A stretch of 64,000 bases of DNA from Dasypus novemcinctus (GCF_030445035.2 NC_080673.1:155244216-155308215); one strand, 5' to 3'; shown: positions 1 through 12,089, numbered from the stretch's first letter. The notes: generated by a model from the letters alone, not told the origin. Program-made: numbers and translations.

Positions 1-673
1 AGCTACCATGACACACTGCCTTAGTAAGGTTTATAACTAAACAATACATACTGCATCTTTTGTTCTTTAAATATTTTCTATTTTTGTGGTTGCTAAATAT
101 AATTTAGATCTCTTTATTTTTCAGCTGATTGTTGGTTATATAAGGATCTTATTTACTTTTATCAATTTTTATGCCATTAATTTAGTTTACACTTTGGAGG
201 GGGTTGATTCCATTGGATTTTCTAGGCACATCAATTGCACCACCTGTAAATAATGGTGCTTCTCTCTTTTTCATGTATAATTACATTAGCATGAATTTCC
301 ACAACAATACTAAGTAATAATTGTGTTAGTGGGAGTTACATTTTTAGTCCTGAAATTAAAGAAAATGTGCCTAGAATTTCATTATTACACCTAATTGCAT
401 AAAAGTTTGTTTTTACATATTTGAATATATTCATCTTATCTTGACAGAAGCAAACATTTCCTTAATAATGGTAGGGTGATAAGAGATTTCCCCCCTCCCC
501 TTAAGGTTAAATTGTAAATATAAGTGCTTTGACTGAAAGATCTTGAAAACATGGAAAATGAATTTAATTTGGCTAACTTGGATTTGAGGGAATTAGAAAC
601 CTAAGTGTGATTAAGAGATTGCAAAGGAAAAAGAGCTTTAGCTGAAACTCTTATTATTTAATAGTGTTTAGAG

Positions 674-870
674 CAGTAATTCTCAAACTTGGCTGCACAC
701 TGAAGTCACCTGGTTAGATTTACTAACAAATACTGGTACCTCGGTTGCAACCCCAGCTACTCTGAGGTAATTGGCCATGGGTGCAACTTGGGCTTTGGGA
801 ACTGTTTTAAAATTCCCCTGGTAATTCTAATATGTGACCAAGTTTTAATTAAAATTTTAGAACTGCTAAT
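674..870. mobile_element. MER5A-like hAT fragment
   Basis: The left end reads CAGTAATTCTCAAACTTGG and the right end reads TTTAGAACTGCT, which fits the short terminal inverted repeats of MER5A-type nonautonomous hAT elements. The interior has the familiar 'gcacactgaagtcacctgg' phrase. It is an old, diverged mammalian copy. Confidence 0.5.
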
Positions 871-1199
871 TTAGGACAGACCTTCTTTCTTTGAGGCATG
901 CAAATACTGGTTAATAGGTTTGTGTAGCCTACAGTAAAATATGCCAGTTGATGTTATGAACCATCTTTCCCAAACAGTTTTAGAGTGCTAATGCTAAGGA
1001 ACATAATACAGGGCATTATAATAATTGCCTTAACAGATTTTGTTTAGTGGTTGTTTTTATCCTTATACCATTTTTATGGAAGGCAGAGTTTAGATTTTTC
1101 TAACAATTGCTAGCCATCAGAAAACTTTCATACTTGTGCATACAGAAGCATAAAGCTTAAATCTGCAATGCACTGCTGTGAAGGCTATTGGGTGTGCAG

Positions 1200-1400
1200 G
1201 CTTTTTTTTTTCCTAATCAATTTTATTGATGCATATAAATAAAGCATACAATCCATCCAAAGTGTACAATCAATGGTATTTTTCATAATCACATTGTTGT
1301 GTATGCATCACTTCAATATTATTAGAGCATTTTCATATTTCAATAATACTATACTACTAATAATAAACAAAAAACAGATAAACAACAAAATTCTTCAACT
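1200..1400 (-). mobile_element. L1 3'-end fragment
   Basis: A T-run is followed by TTTTATTGATGCATATAAAT and the 'gtgtacaatcaatggt' phrase. This is the reverse complement of a mammalian L1 3' UTR and tail. It is a truncated copy with no open frame. Confidence 0.6.
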
Positions 1401-1689
1401 CTCAACTCTCTCTGTTTTCCCTGTTGTACATAGCTGACATTTCTGGCTTAGAATAGGAATCTTGAAAAGAGCTGTTGTGAAAGAGAGAAATTGTAAGAAT
1501 TGTTGGGCAGCATTGAGGGCCCAGTAAAGGCTAAAGCCTATCTATGACTTTGCAGCCATCTCAGTTTGCAGTTTGGTGATCTCCACATTCTCGATGTAAA
1601 AGAAGAGAAAGTGGAAAGCCTCGAGTCTCTGGAGAAGGAAACAAACGTGTTACTTCTTGAGAAAGTTTTGTGTGAGTTTTGCACTAAAG

Positions 1690-1810
1690 AAAGCAGCTTG
1701 TGAATCACATTTGGCTCTGCCACCTGGAAGCTTCACAAACTAGGGCAAGTCACTTTATCTTTCTGGGTCTCAGATCACTTCACTATAAAACTGAAAGAAA
1801 AGTAACTCCT
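1690..1810 (+). repeat. MIR SINE
   Basis: The stretch contains the MIR core signature (tggctctgccacc, then gggcaagtcactt, then ctgggtctcagat). It is an ancient mammal-wide SINE. Confidence 0.6.
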
Positions 1811-1828
1811 CTTATAAGAATATTGATG

Positions 1829-2060
1829 GGGGGAGTGGATGTGGCTCAAGCGGTTGAGCACCTGCTTCTCACATTGGAGGTTCCCGGTGCCTCCTAAAAA
1901 CAAAACGAAAAAACAAACAAGAAAACATAGGAAAAAACCAACTCAGGGGAGCCAATGTGGCTTAATGATTAAGTGCCAGCCTCCTACCTAAGTCTAGGGT
2001 TCAATCCCTGCCCCTTGATGGGAAAGTTCTTTAAATGTTAAAGTAGTATCTAAACAAAAA
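1829..2060 (+). mobile_element. Two DAS-type SINE heads
   Basis: At 1829-1910 the tRNA-like head GGAGTGGATGTGGCTCAAG is followed by a 'gcctcctaaaaa' junction and an A-rich tail. At 1946-2025 a second, differently diverged head (GGAGCCAATGTGGCTTAATG) follows. Internal A-box and B-box-like sequences are recognisable. Both are short forms without the DAS-III body. Confidence 0.7.
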
Positions 2061-2097
2061 GGATTATTTCCTCTGAGCCTTGGCTGGAGCTATACTT

Positions 2098-2245
2098 TTT
2101 TTTAAGGCAGTTTTATTGACATATATTCATATTTTATACAGTATCAAAAGTGTACAATCAGTGGCTTTTAGTATAATCACAGTGTTGTGCATTCACTACC
2201 ACAAAACATTTTAGAACAATTTTATTACTCCAAAAAGAAAAACTG
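2098..2245 (-). mobile_element. L1 3'-end fragment
   Basis: It has the same reverse-oriented L1 3' UTR phrase as at 1200-1400: ttttattgacatat, then gtgtacaatcagtgg, then aatcacagtgttgtgcattc. It is truncated. Confidence 0.6.
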
Positions 2246-2794
2246 GGTGTGGAGCTCTTGGCAATGATCAGTCTCTCGCATGGGCACACCTTTAATATAC
2301 TTCCATGAGACAGAACACACCAAACAAAACTAAGATATTGTAATCATTATTTTTACCTAAGTGAGATATTTATCCAGAGAAGTATAATTTGTGTCTAACT
2401 TGACAATGTTCCTGGTGTCCCAAAGAGAAAGAGGAACTGAATTGAAATATCACTCTTTGGCATTAATTTTCATGAAAAAAAAAAATGGGGATTTTCCTAA
2501 ATTGTTTTAACTGATGAAAAAAAGAATCACATTGTCAAAGAAAGGACTTGATTTACCAGAATCCTGATGTCCTGCTTTAGCAAAAGACAGGTAAGCTTTG
2601 TGGACTTGGTTTTCCTATCCAGAACAATTGTATCATAAATTCATATTGGGTGTATTTAGCAAAATTACCAATATTCAGAATTCTAAATTCTGAATGATGT
2701 AAAGAATACTTCCTCATTGCTGAGACCTAACTTTTTCGCTTGAGCCTAAGAGATACAGCATATGTGCTTCCTCTGCAGCAGAGGACTCTAGAAC

Positions 2795-2900
2795 TATGCT
2801 GCCTGGATGTGAGCTCTTGAAATGTGGCTACTGCCAACTGAGGAAGTTATTTAAATTTTAGTAGCCACATAGCTAGTGCCTATCTATTGGACAACACAAA
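2795..2900. mobile_element. Short hAT-like MITE fragment
   Basis: The palindromic-type sequence 'gctcttgaaatgtggcta ... tagtagccacatagctagtg' recurs in this window at 21437-21565 and 33120-33305. The three are old copies of one short DNA element. Confidence 0.45.
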
Positions 2901-2940
2901 TACAGAAGATTTCCATCTCACAGAAAGGTCTGTTGGACAT

Positions 2941-3448
2941 TGTGATAGTTTGAAGCTTTTTGTGGTTCCCAGAAAAGATCATCTTCTTGAAGCTAATCCA
3001 TTCCTGTGACTGTGGGACCCTTTGATTGGATTGCATTCAGTTGGGGAGTCTTTCATTGGATTACTTCAGTGAGGAGTGACCCAGGGTGGGTCTTGGTCTG
3101 CTTTCTGGAGTCCATTATAAACAGACGACTGACAGCAGAGACACACAGAGAAAAAGCCAGAGATGAGAGAAGGAACCCAGGAGAGAGGAAGCCACAAACT
3201 GAGCAGCCAGAAACTGAAGAGACCCAGAAGAGAAGCAGGTGCCTCCATATGCCTTGCCACATGGAATGAGTCCAGGATTGCCTGCAGCCAACCTTCAGTG
3301 AGAGAGCATCTCTGAGGATGCCTTGATATGGACATTTTCACAACCTCAGAACTATAAGCTTTTAAGCTAATGAATATCCATTTTTAAAAACCAATCCATA
3401 ACCCATTTCTGGTATATTGCTTTTGGCAGCTTTTGGCAAACTAAAACA
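2941..3448 (+). mobile_element. Solo LTR, ERVL/MaLR-like
   Basis: The block begins TGTGATAGTTTGAAGC and ends AAACTAAAACA, giving TG...CA ends, and is about 508 bp long. Its interior and end phrases resemble those of the LTRs at 15800-16289 and 20801-21161, suggesting one xenarthran family. Internal viral genes are absent, so it is a solo LTR. No clear target duplication was seen. It is a fossil. Confidence 0.6.
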
Positions 3449-4026
3449 GTGTTCGTTTAGCAAAGGTTTAGTAAGTATTTATGATGGGTTTGTCACTGAA
3501 CTCCAAAAGTATATAATCTCATTGTGATCACAATCAAAATACCAGTAGAGTCCCCCCCACCCCCACCCCGCTACACACACACACACAAAATTGACAAGTG
3601 GATTCTAAAATTCATCTGGAAATGATACAGAGGGCCAAGAAAAGCCAAGGCAGTCTTTTTTTTTTTTTTTTTAAGCAAGAAGTTGCAGAACTCCTTTTAT
3701 TGAAACATCAGCAAAGACAAGTCAGGATGGTGACAATGCCTTCCATACATTGAGAAATTTGAAAACACAAAAAAAGAGGAAAGATGACAAAAAAGACATC
3801 AAAGACAAAAGTGTATATGTAAATACAATTTGAATTTTTTTCTTAAGTCATACTTAAGTGGTCATTTTTGCATATTATACTAAATGATTAGCATTTGTTT
3901 TAACATTACCTAATTGTTTTCCTGCTCCTTGAAAACTGTTAGCTTTTATTTTGAATGCTTATTTTTAAAATGACAGTGGGAACTTTTTTTTTCTCTAAGT
4001 ACCTGTATTCCCTGAGTTTTGTCTGT

Positions 4027-4888
4027 TTTAAAGATTTGTTTTTTACTTATTTCTCTCCCCTTCCCCACCCCCCAGTTATCTGCTCTCTGTGTCCACTCGC
4101 TGTGTGTTCTTCTGTGTCCACCTTTGTTGTAGCTACCGATATATCGATCACACTCAGACTCAGGATTTGAAGCCACTTAGAGAGCCTTTATTACCCGTGC
4201 AGCGACTGCTTCATCCTACACAGAGGAGAGAGCAGCCCCGAGTCTAGGGCAAGGGGTGTTTACATAGTCCTTTAAGAGGGGGGTTTACTGATAAGCGAGC
4301 CAGCAAGCAGTCACAGAAGCCGAACACTGTGATTAGCTGAAAAGAGCATATCTGCCTTTGAAAAAGCCCCCTCCTGTGCACAAGGTCACGTCTTATCTAC
4401 CGGTTCCTCTGCAGCTGCTTCTTCCTTTCTTATTGGGTGGACAGCTCCCGTTTTATCTGCTGATTCCTCTACAGCTGCTTCCTCCCTTCTTATTAAGTGG
4501 GAAGCTTTAAAAATTTTATCTGAAGGCACCTACAATTTCTGTTTTCTCAATGTGTCCTTACTCTTACATTCTATTCTTGTCAGCGGCACCAGGAATCTTT
4601 GTCTCTTTTTGTTGCATCATCTTGCTACATCAGCTCTCTGTGTGTGTGGTGCCATTCCTGGGCAGGCTGCACTTTCTTTTGCGCTGGGCAGCTCTCCTTA
4701 CGGGGCGCATTCCTTGCGCGTGGGGCTCCCCTACATGGGGGACACCCCTGTGTGGCAGGGCACTCCTTGCGCACATCAGCACTGCACATGGGCCAGCTCC
4801 ATATGGGTCAGGGAGGCCCTGGGTTTGAACCCTGGACCTCCCATGTGGTAGGCGGATGCTCTAGCCTTTGAGCTAAATTCACTTCCCC
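4027..4888 (-). mobile_element. DAS-III SINE, split by an LTR
   Basis: The antisense DAS-III body and tRNA head (ending TTCACTTCCCC) are flanked by CTGAGTTTTG at about 4012-4021 and 4888-4898. A 407-bp LTR sits inside the body. The SINE itself lies in the processed retrocopy, so it is younger than that retrocopy and older than the LTR. Confidence 0.85.
4128..4534 (-). mobile_element. Solo LTR inserted in a DAS-III SINE
   Basis: On the - strand the element runs TGTAGGTGCC to GTAGCTACA and carries a TAATAAAGGCT polyadenylation signal near its 3' part. Its U3-like half has a 50-bp tandem duplication (4391-4440 against 4451-4500, 41 of 50 identical). Such duplications are common in LTR enhancers. 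No internal viral sequence is present. Because the target is an armadillo-lineage SINE, this retroviral fossil is lineage specific and fairly young. Confidence 0.75.
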
Positions 4889-5451
4889 TGAGTTTTGGTT
4901 TTTGAATTAGCAAGGTCAAGAGTAGGTCTGCTCCCCACGGTGCTGACTCTCACAGGCTCAGCCGCAGGCTTGGGCCGCGCTGGCGGCGGCCGGTGAACAA
5001 ACCCACGGACGGTTTGCTCGGCCGGTTTACTCAGGTGACCCGGCCGGAAGCGAAGGCGCGGTCGGCGGAAGAACAGACAAGAAAGGCTGCGGGCGGGGAG
5101 AGGCCGGGCTCCGAGGCGGCCCCGCTCCCTGGGTCCAGGGGCAGCGCGGGCTCGGCTCTCGGCCTCGCTCACCCGCGGCGGCGGCGGCGGCGGCGGCGGC
5201 TCTAAACCCAACATGGCGGCGGCGGCGGCGGCGCTGAGAACAAGGGGGCCCTGGGGTGGGCGGGCGAGCCGCGAGAGGGCCCCGCGCTCACTGCGCGCTG
5301 GGCCGCGGGAGAGAGCGCCGCTCGGGCGGCGGCGGCCGGGGACGAGGCTGGCGGGCGGCGGCGGCGGCGGCGGAGGGGGGCGCTAGGCGGTGAGGCGCGG
5401 CCGCTCTGCTTCCAAGGCAGGCTTGAAGGACTAGACTGGAGGATTGACACT

Positions 5452-6122
5452 AGCTAGGTAGGGGTATGATGTGCTCCCAAGATCCCTCGTTAGGAGTGAA
5501 GAGCTTAATCCTTTGCTGATGGGATTGCTGCCCGGAGACAGCTTTCACCCATTAGCCTCTATGGGAATTGCTTCAGCTACAGCGTTTCCTTGCCTAAAGT
5601 ATGGTTCCTTCCCAGGACAGCCAGCATTTGATGACTTCTTGACATGGCGTTTAAAGTCCCAACTCCCTTACCCCAACTCAGTTCAACTCTGAAGGACCAT
5701 CCTAGCTTCAGAACTCACTGTAGAGCAGGGGTTCTTAAACTTTTTTGTTCCACAGGATCCATTGCCAGTCAGGTGAAAACCATGGAACCCATATTAATTC
5801 CACACTATCCTGTGTATTATTTAATATATCACACCCGCACCCACATGTTCCCACAAGAATATTTTTTTGAATTTCAATTCAAGCTCATGGACCCTTTGTT
5901 AAGAACCCCTGCTGTAGAGTCAGCTAAGACTTTAAATGAGACTGCATCACAGCTCAAGTTTTCCCTCTGCTCAGCTTTGCTCCCTCCCCTCTGCTCCCCT
6001 CCTCTCTCTCCTCCCTTCCCTTTCTTTTCTCTTCCCTAAATTGTTGATCACACTATCATTCACTAATAAACTTCCTGCACATTAATCATCTCAGAGTCTG
6101 CTCTCCAGGGAACACAACCTAT
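5452..6122 (+). mobile_element. Solo LTR-like element, interrupted by a hAT MITE
   Basis: The block separates two halves of an L1 and is bordered by CACTA on both sides (about 5447-5451 and 6123-6127). Its right end reads CAGGGAACACAACCTATGACA, with CACTAATAAACTTCC upstream as a polyadenylation signal. That 3' end is typical of ERVL-class LTRs. The hAT element at 5726-5911 lies inside it. It is an old fossil. Confidence 0.55.
5726..5911. mobile_element. Nonautonomous hAT MITE, copy 1
   Basis: The inverted ends are CAGGGGTTCTTAAAC and GTTAAGAACCCCTG. A perfect 8-bp target duplication CTGTAGAG lies at 5718-5725 and 5912-5919. An 8-bp duplication is diagnostic for hAT transposition. The element is 186 bp and has no coding potential. 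Confidence 0.9.
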
Positions 6123-6298
6123 GACACACTACCAAGGTTTATCATAAAGCTACAGTAATGAAGACAGTGTAGTATTGTGCAAAAGTAAACTGATCAAATA
6201 AACAGAATAGAGTTGAGAAATAGGTCCACATATATATGGTGACCTGATTTATGACAACTACTAATGGGGAAAGTGAGCTTTTAAATTAGCATGCTGCT

Positions 6299-6385
6299 TG
6301 GGGTGCAGGTGTAGCTCGGTGGTTGAATGCCTGCTTTGCATGTACAAGGTCCCAGGTTCAATCCCAGGTACCTCCTAAAAAAAAT
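6299..6385 (+). mobile_element. tRNA-headed SINE (short form)
   Basis: The sequence GGGTGCAGGTGTAGCTCGGTGG, with a B-box GGTTCAATCCC and 'acctcctaaaaaaaa' junction, is a tRNA-derived SINE head. It was inserted in L1 3' sequence. Confidence 0.75.
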
Positions 6386-7439
6386 GAACATGCTTGAGCA
6401 ACTGATACCTACATAGGAAAAAGAGGTACCTGGAGCCATTTCTATATCCCACCATTCACAGCAAATCCCAGATTGATCGCAAATATAAATAGTATACAGC
6501 TAATACAGTAAAGTATTTAGAGGACAATATAGGAGTAATCTTAATAATCTGGGATAGGCAGAGGTTTCTTAAATAACCCTTTCCCCCAAAAAACACTAAC
6601 CATAAATATCAATAAATTAGACTATTTTAAAATTGAGAACCTTTGTTCCTCAAAAGACACCAATAAGAGAATGGAAAGGGAACCCTTGAAGTAGAGAAGA
6701 TATTTGACAAAGCATGAATATTCAGAATACTGAAAAACAGAAACAGAAACAAAACCTTGCTACAATGGGTAAACAAAGTAGTATATTCATCCAGTGGAAT
6801 ACGCCTTGGCAATAAAAAGAAATGATTGATTCATGACACAACATAGATGAATCTCAAATAGAGTATGCCGAGTAAATGAAACCTTACACAAAGGAGTACA
6901 TATATATAATTCCAATTATATGAAATTCTGAAACAGGTCATGCTAGTCTATAGGGGGGAAAGATCAGAACAGCGGTTACCTCTGGGAATGTGGGAATGAA
7001 AAGGAGGTATGTGGGAATGGGAGGGGACATGAGGGACTTTCTGGGATAATGGTAATGTTCAATATCTTGATAGAGGTTTGGATTACATAAGTGAATGCAT
7101 TTGTTAAAACTCTGCAAAAGTACATTTAAGATTCATGCATTTCATTTCATGTAAATTTTACATCAAAAGAAACCTTAGACATTGAATTCCAGTTAATGAT
7201 ATACATACTGAAGTGTTTACAGGGCATGTACTGCTGTCTGTAATTTACTTTGAAATGCAACAAAATTAAGATGGATTATGGGAAGGATAGAAATGTAATA
7301 AGACCAATTTTATAAAATGTTAGTAGTAGGATCTATGTGGTGGGTTGTGGATGTTTACTGTAAAACTCTTTGAACTTTGCTAAATACTTGAAAAATTTTA
7401 TAATTTATTGTTAGGGAAACAGCAAAACAATAAAGACAC

Positions 7440-8290
7440 ACTCAGAAAAAGGAGCAAAAATTTTAACGGACATTTCATAAAATTGTTTCTAAATAGCCTA
7501 TAAACATGAAACTCCATTGTCACACAGATAAAAATTAAAACTGCATGAGACACAACCATCACCCGCTAAAATAAAAAGATGGAAAACATCAAATGTTGGT
7601 TAGGATGTAGAACAATCAGAACTCACATTCATTGCTGATAGGAGTGTGAATTGGTGCACTTTGGAAATGGTTTTTAATTTTCTATTAAAATTGAATATGG
7701 CATAACCTATGATCCAAGAATTCCATTCCTAGGTGTATACCCAACAAAATGCATCCATCATTCATTATGTTTATCAAAAGACACATTTTAGAATGTAATG
7801 TTCATAGCAGCAATATTCTTAAAACTTTATTTCAACTTCAAAAAATAAAATAACAGACAAAAGGCAGCTTAACAAATTATGGAAGCATTACTTTAAAAAG
7901 TCCTGTACAGGCACATTTATCTTATTCAGTCCTAAAAACAAATTCAATAAATCATGGTATATTCACACAATGGAATACAATACAGCATTCTCAGATTGAT
8001 CTGTAACTATAGTAAAAAATATGGACTTCATGAACATAATAGTGAGTTAAAGAAACCGGATTCATAAGAGTACATGTCACAATGGTTCCATTTATATAAT
8101 GTACAAATGCAAGGATACTACTCTATGCTGTTAGAAGTCAGGGTAGTGCTTAACCTGAGGGGGTAGGGGTGTGTGGAGTTAGTGACTGGAAGGAATCACT
8201 TCTGGGTTGCTGGTATGTTCTGTTTCTTAAACTACTTGCAGCAATCTGATCGGTTTGTGAACATTCAGCAGACTTTACACTTACGATAGG
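7440..8290 (+). mobile_element. L1 3' region
   Basis: The block carries L1 3' UTR phrases in order: 'catgaaactccattgtcaca', then 'cattgctgataggagtgtgaattggt', then 'tatgatccaagaattccattcctagg', then 'agtgagttaaagaaaccgga', then a 'ggttgctggtatgttct' tail region. It is an old, non-coding copy. Confidence 0.65.
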
Positions 8291-8299
8291 AGTACTTCT

Positions 8300-9090
8300 T
8301 CATAGGCATGTTATATTTTAATAAAAAGCAGTCTCTGCCACAAACCTTCAGGCAACAAGGGGTCAGAGGAGGATTTAACATTTGAAAGACCTGAGATGGA
8401 TTTGAGAGACACGATCAGATTTGCATTAGGAAGATTAATCCACGGCTTTGTAGAGGATGAGATGTAGGAGGAAGGCAAAGAGGGACGTAAAGAGGCTGTT
8501 CGTGGAAGTAATCCAAGCAAACAATTATAAAGGTCCGAACTAAGGGAAAGGCAACAGGAATGGAAAGGACAGGCAGTGATGATTTTAGAGAACAAGTTTT
8601 ACAAATCTCGGGCAGGTCACCAAATCCCCGTTTCCTCACCCGGAAGAAAACTGGGGAATGATAATCGTCCATAAGGCATCGGGCGCTTTGGATGATTTAA
8701 TAAATTAAGGCACAGGAGGGTGGTCCAAAAGAAACAATGCTCGTATACTAGGCGGAGTAAAATACATGGTATCGAGAACAGGAAGCTTTAAGAGCAATGT
8801 TTTAATTTGGTCTTTTCTCAATCATGGGTAAAACTACCTACCTCCTTGCCCACGTCTAGTTAACGCTGGGGAACAAGGTAGTAGGGCAAGCTTAGGAATG
8901 AGACAGAACAAGTCAGAGTCAGGGCGTGAATTGGGGCGAGGTGCCACGGGGGGAGGGTCAGAACTCCATTCAAGTGGCTCGAGTACCAACAAGGAAAACG
9001 CAAAACTAGAGTTTGCATTTCTTCCTTCCACGGTCTCAGCCGAGGCCTGGGGGTCGCTGAAGGGGGTGGGGATTCATATCGATTGTGGCC
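8300..9090. other. Stretch without a recognisable gene
   Basis: About 0.8 kb of moderately A/G-rich sequence resembles an old dispersed repeat at 8330-8600. From 8850 it grades into the GC-rich shore of the promoter at 9.1-9.4 kb. Open frames here are short and carry no known motif. Confidence 0.4.
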
Positions 9091-9099
9091 CGAAAAGGT

Positions 9100-9380
9100 A
9101 CCGATCACAGGCGAGCTCCCCCGCGCTTAGCCAATTGCATACGCCCAGGCCCGCCCCCATCCTGTGATTGGCGGACGCGTCTCCCAGGGTTCTCGCGGAC
9201 TGTGGGGGCGTGTTGAACTCTCGCGACAGTCCGACAGCTTCAGGTCCGCGATCTCTAGGTTCCGGTCCGGTAGTAGTTTTGCCACCTCAGCTGCCCGCGG
9301 CTCCTGTAAACCTCCACCGGCTCCGGGCGTTGAGCCTCGAACATCCTCTTCCAGCTCCGCCCCGCGGTGCCCCGGCCGAG
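9100..9380 (+). promoter_or_regulatory. CpG-island promoter with first exon
   Basis: The region is CpG-rich and contains a CCAAT box (9131-9135), an inverted CCAAT (ATTGG, 9167-9171) and the palindromic housekeeping motif TCTCGCGA (9219-9226). A strong + strand splice donor, CCGAG|GTGAGG, lies at 9380/9381. CCAAT boxes sit upstream of transcription starts, so this is unlikely to be a retrocopied 5' UTR. The transcript is unidentified. By position on the far side of DANCR it could correspond to the CpG promoter described for human ERVMER34-1, but that is inference only. No envelope-like frame is visible in the window. Confidence 0.65.
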
Positions 9381-10421
9381 GTGAGGCGCGGCCCGAGCGC
9401 GGGTACTACCTCGCTCTCACCTGCCTTCGCCTCCGCGAGTGCGGAGTCGCCCCCGCAGCCGCTTGCGCCCACTTGGCCGGACGAACTCGCGTCAGTAAAG
9501 CACGTTTGCCACCTGACTAGGCCCTGCCAGGTACTGACGCTCGTTCCATCTGTACTGAAGAGTTTGCAACGTTGAAAGGGACGTTGTAATAAAAACTAGT
9601 GGGCGACTCGTGGTTATAGAATCATGTAATACATACCTGTTTAGTGCGTACAGAACAGTATGATACCTTGCTTATGGGGATTAACCACCCTAATTAGGTG
9701 GTCGATTCTTGTTTTCCCAGCCCATTTCCCCCCCCAACTTACAGATGATTGATTTATATTTTAAAGTTCGTTAATGCAAACGCTTAAATATGCCCTACTC
9801 ACTTCCCAAAAATGTAATGCAGACTCCTCCAGTAAAGGAACATGTCATTATATATTGAATTCTTGCACTTGAAAAAATTATTTAAACTTAATAACAAATC
9901 TTGAATCTGATCCTATATTTTCACTGAAAGAAAAGCACTGTTCCCTCCCTTCCTACCCCAACCTCCCAACTGCAAAATATTGTGAAACAGGGACACTCTT
10001 GCTCTGTAGATATCTGAATCTTTCATGTACCATTGTTAAGTTTAGTGGTGCTATGAGAGGCTTAAAACCTTAGAACTGAGATCTGAATATTCAATAGGTA
10101 CAATCTAGAGTCACAAGCAACCGTCAGAAAACTTAATCTGCATTGTATATCATAATTTGTGAAAATCTTTTCAACTTTAGATCTGAGAACTAAATGAAAA
10201 ATTCATGTTCAAAGCTTTCAAGATGATCCTTTTCAATGTGTGTGTTTTAAACTCTAAATACGCTTAATATTATGCACAGGAGGAATGTGGAGAAATTAAG
10301 ACTTAGATGTTAGGATTTCTAGGGACCCAGTCATGCCTACTGGATTATACAGACTGTGAAGATGGCATCCATTCTTGTGTTGTATTTGGAAAATGCTGAT
10401 TTATTTTCTCCCCTTTCGTAG

Positions 10422-11090
<669 letters not shown>

Positions 11091-11461
11091 TGCAACTTGC
11101 ACATATATTGAAGGCACAGTTGTACTGTTTCGTTGTTTTGGTTTGTCTTATTAGTCTTGGAGGAATTTAAGGCTAAAACGAAATTAAGCTGAGCTTTTAC
11201 ATACATTTTTCATTGGCTTTGTAGGTTTGTGATTTAAGCAGAGTTTTGAAACCTGTAGATTTGGATGTGACAAAGTAAAAGAGCAAAGAGCTAGAAGTTT
11301 ATTAGGAACATAAGCAACTTGTTATTTAAAAGTAAGGAGCAAAACATGGAAATATTTATACCTTATTTCTCCAAAGTGAACTCATTTGGATAATCAGTAG
11401 GTTACCTGCAGATTGGGCAGGTAAACCTTCAAAAGAGAGGTGGAGATTAATGTTACTGTAG

Positions 11462-11948
11462 ACAGGGATTCTTAACCCGGGGTCCACGGAAAAGTTTCAG
11501 GGGGTCTGTGAAAATTCAGAAAAACCATTATTCTGATGGGGATGGGTTGGTGTGGGTGTGATAATATTTCTTAAATAATACAGAGTATAGTGTGGACTTA
11601 GTATGATTTTTATTTTGATGTAGCATATTCTGAGTGCAGTGGATACCTGCCTGCAAAAAGGCTGGTAAGGATGGCAGAGATGGTTTTATGACACCGTGGG
11701 AAAACATTAATTTCTAAATGTTTACCACAAATGACCATTTGAACAGATATTGAACTGTGTTAGGTTATCAGGTATTGAAATTATGGGAAGTTGTAAACCA
11801 TAATTTTGAATAATCCTAAAATTTAATTTAAAGGCATGTTAATGTTGAGTGTCATGAAACTGCCACTACATGCTGAGAAAGGGTTTGTAGTTTTCACCTC
11901 ACTGGCAAAGGGGTCCATGTAATGAAAAAGTTTAAGAACCCCTGCACC
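11462..11948. mobile_element. Nonautonomous hAT MITE, copy 2
   Basis: The ends CAGGGATTCTTAACCCGGGG and TTTAAGAACCCCTG match copy 1. Inner phrases (tggtgtgggtgtgataatat, then acagagtatagtgtgg, then ttttcacctcactggcaaag) match copies 1 and 3. It is longer than the other two by about 250-300 bp of central sequence. No exact target duplication remains. Confidence 0.75.
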
Positions 11949-12089
11949 TCCTGGAAACAACTCAAAAAGGATTAAGAGGAGACTGGCCATTTTTAAGCAG
12001 AGGTATTCAGATTGTAATAACAATCTGTTTGTAGCAGGAGATTGAGCTCATTTGTTGGAAACAATTTCAAGTCTGTCAGCAATAAATGG

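Larger units (their letters stand above)
3658..5411 (-). pseudogene. Processed retrocopy of an unidentified GC-rich mRNA
   Basis: Read on the - strand, the block starts in very CpG-rich sequence (5411 down to about 4900). It passes into AT-rich sequence, has AATAAA at about 3694-3699 and ends in a long A-tail at 3658-3674. It is flanked by 13-bp target duplications: CCAAGGCAGTCTT at 3645-3657 and CCAAGGCAGGCTT at 5412-5424, both matching L1 ORF2. These are hallmarks of an L1-mobilised mRNA copy. A - strand frame starts at 5214 in good context (GCCGCCATGTTGG). It encodes a proline-run peptide beginning MLGLEPPPP and stays open until the DAS-SINE that interrupts it. I do not recognise the parent gene. 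The CpG-rich part at 4.9-5.41 kb is therefore retrocopied 5' sequence and need not be a native promoter. An alternative is that a promoter activity was carried along or gained. Confidence 0.75.
3515..7180 (+). mobile_element. L1 copy split by insertions
   Basis: ORF2 C-terminal and 3' UTR sequence of one L1 can be followed through three blocks: 3515-3657, 5412-5452 and 6123-7180. The first join is marked by a duplicated CCAAGGCAG(T/G)CTT. The second join is marked by CACTA on both sides. The inserts are a processed retrocopy (3658-5411) and an LTR (5452-6122), and a SINE head lies at about 6299-6385. The L1 is 5'-truncated and dead. Confidence 0.7.

Noticed and set aside
1829-2025. tRNA genes.
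   Set aside because: The tRNA-like boxes here and elsewhere belong to SINE heads with A-rich tails and do not fold into a complete tRNA cloverleaf.
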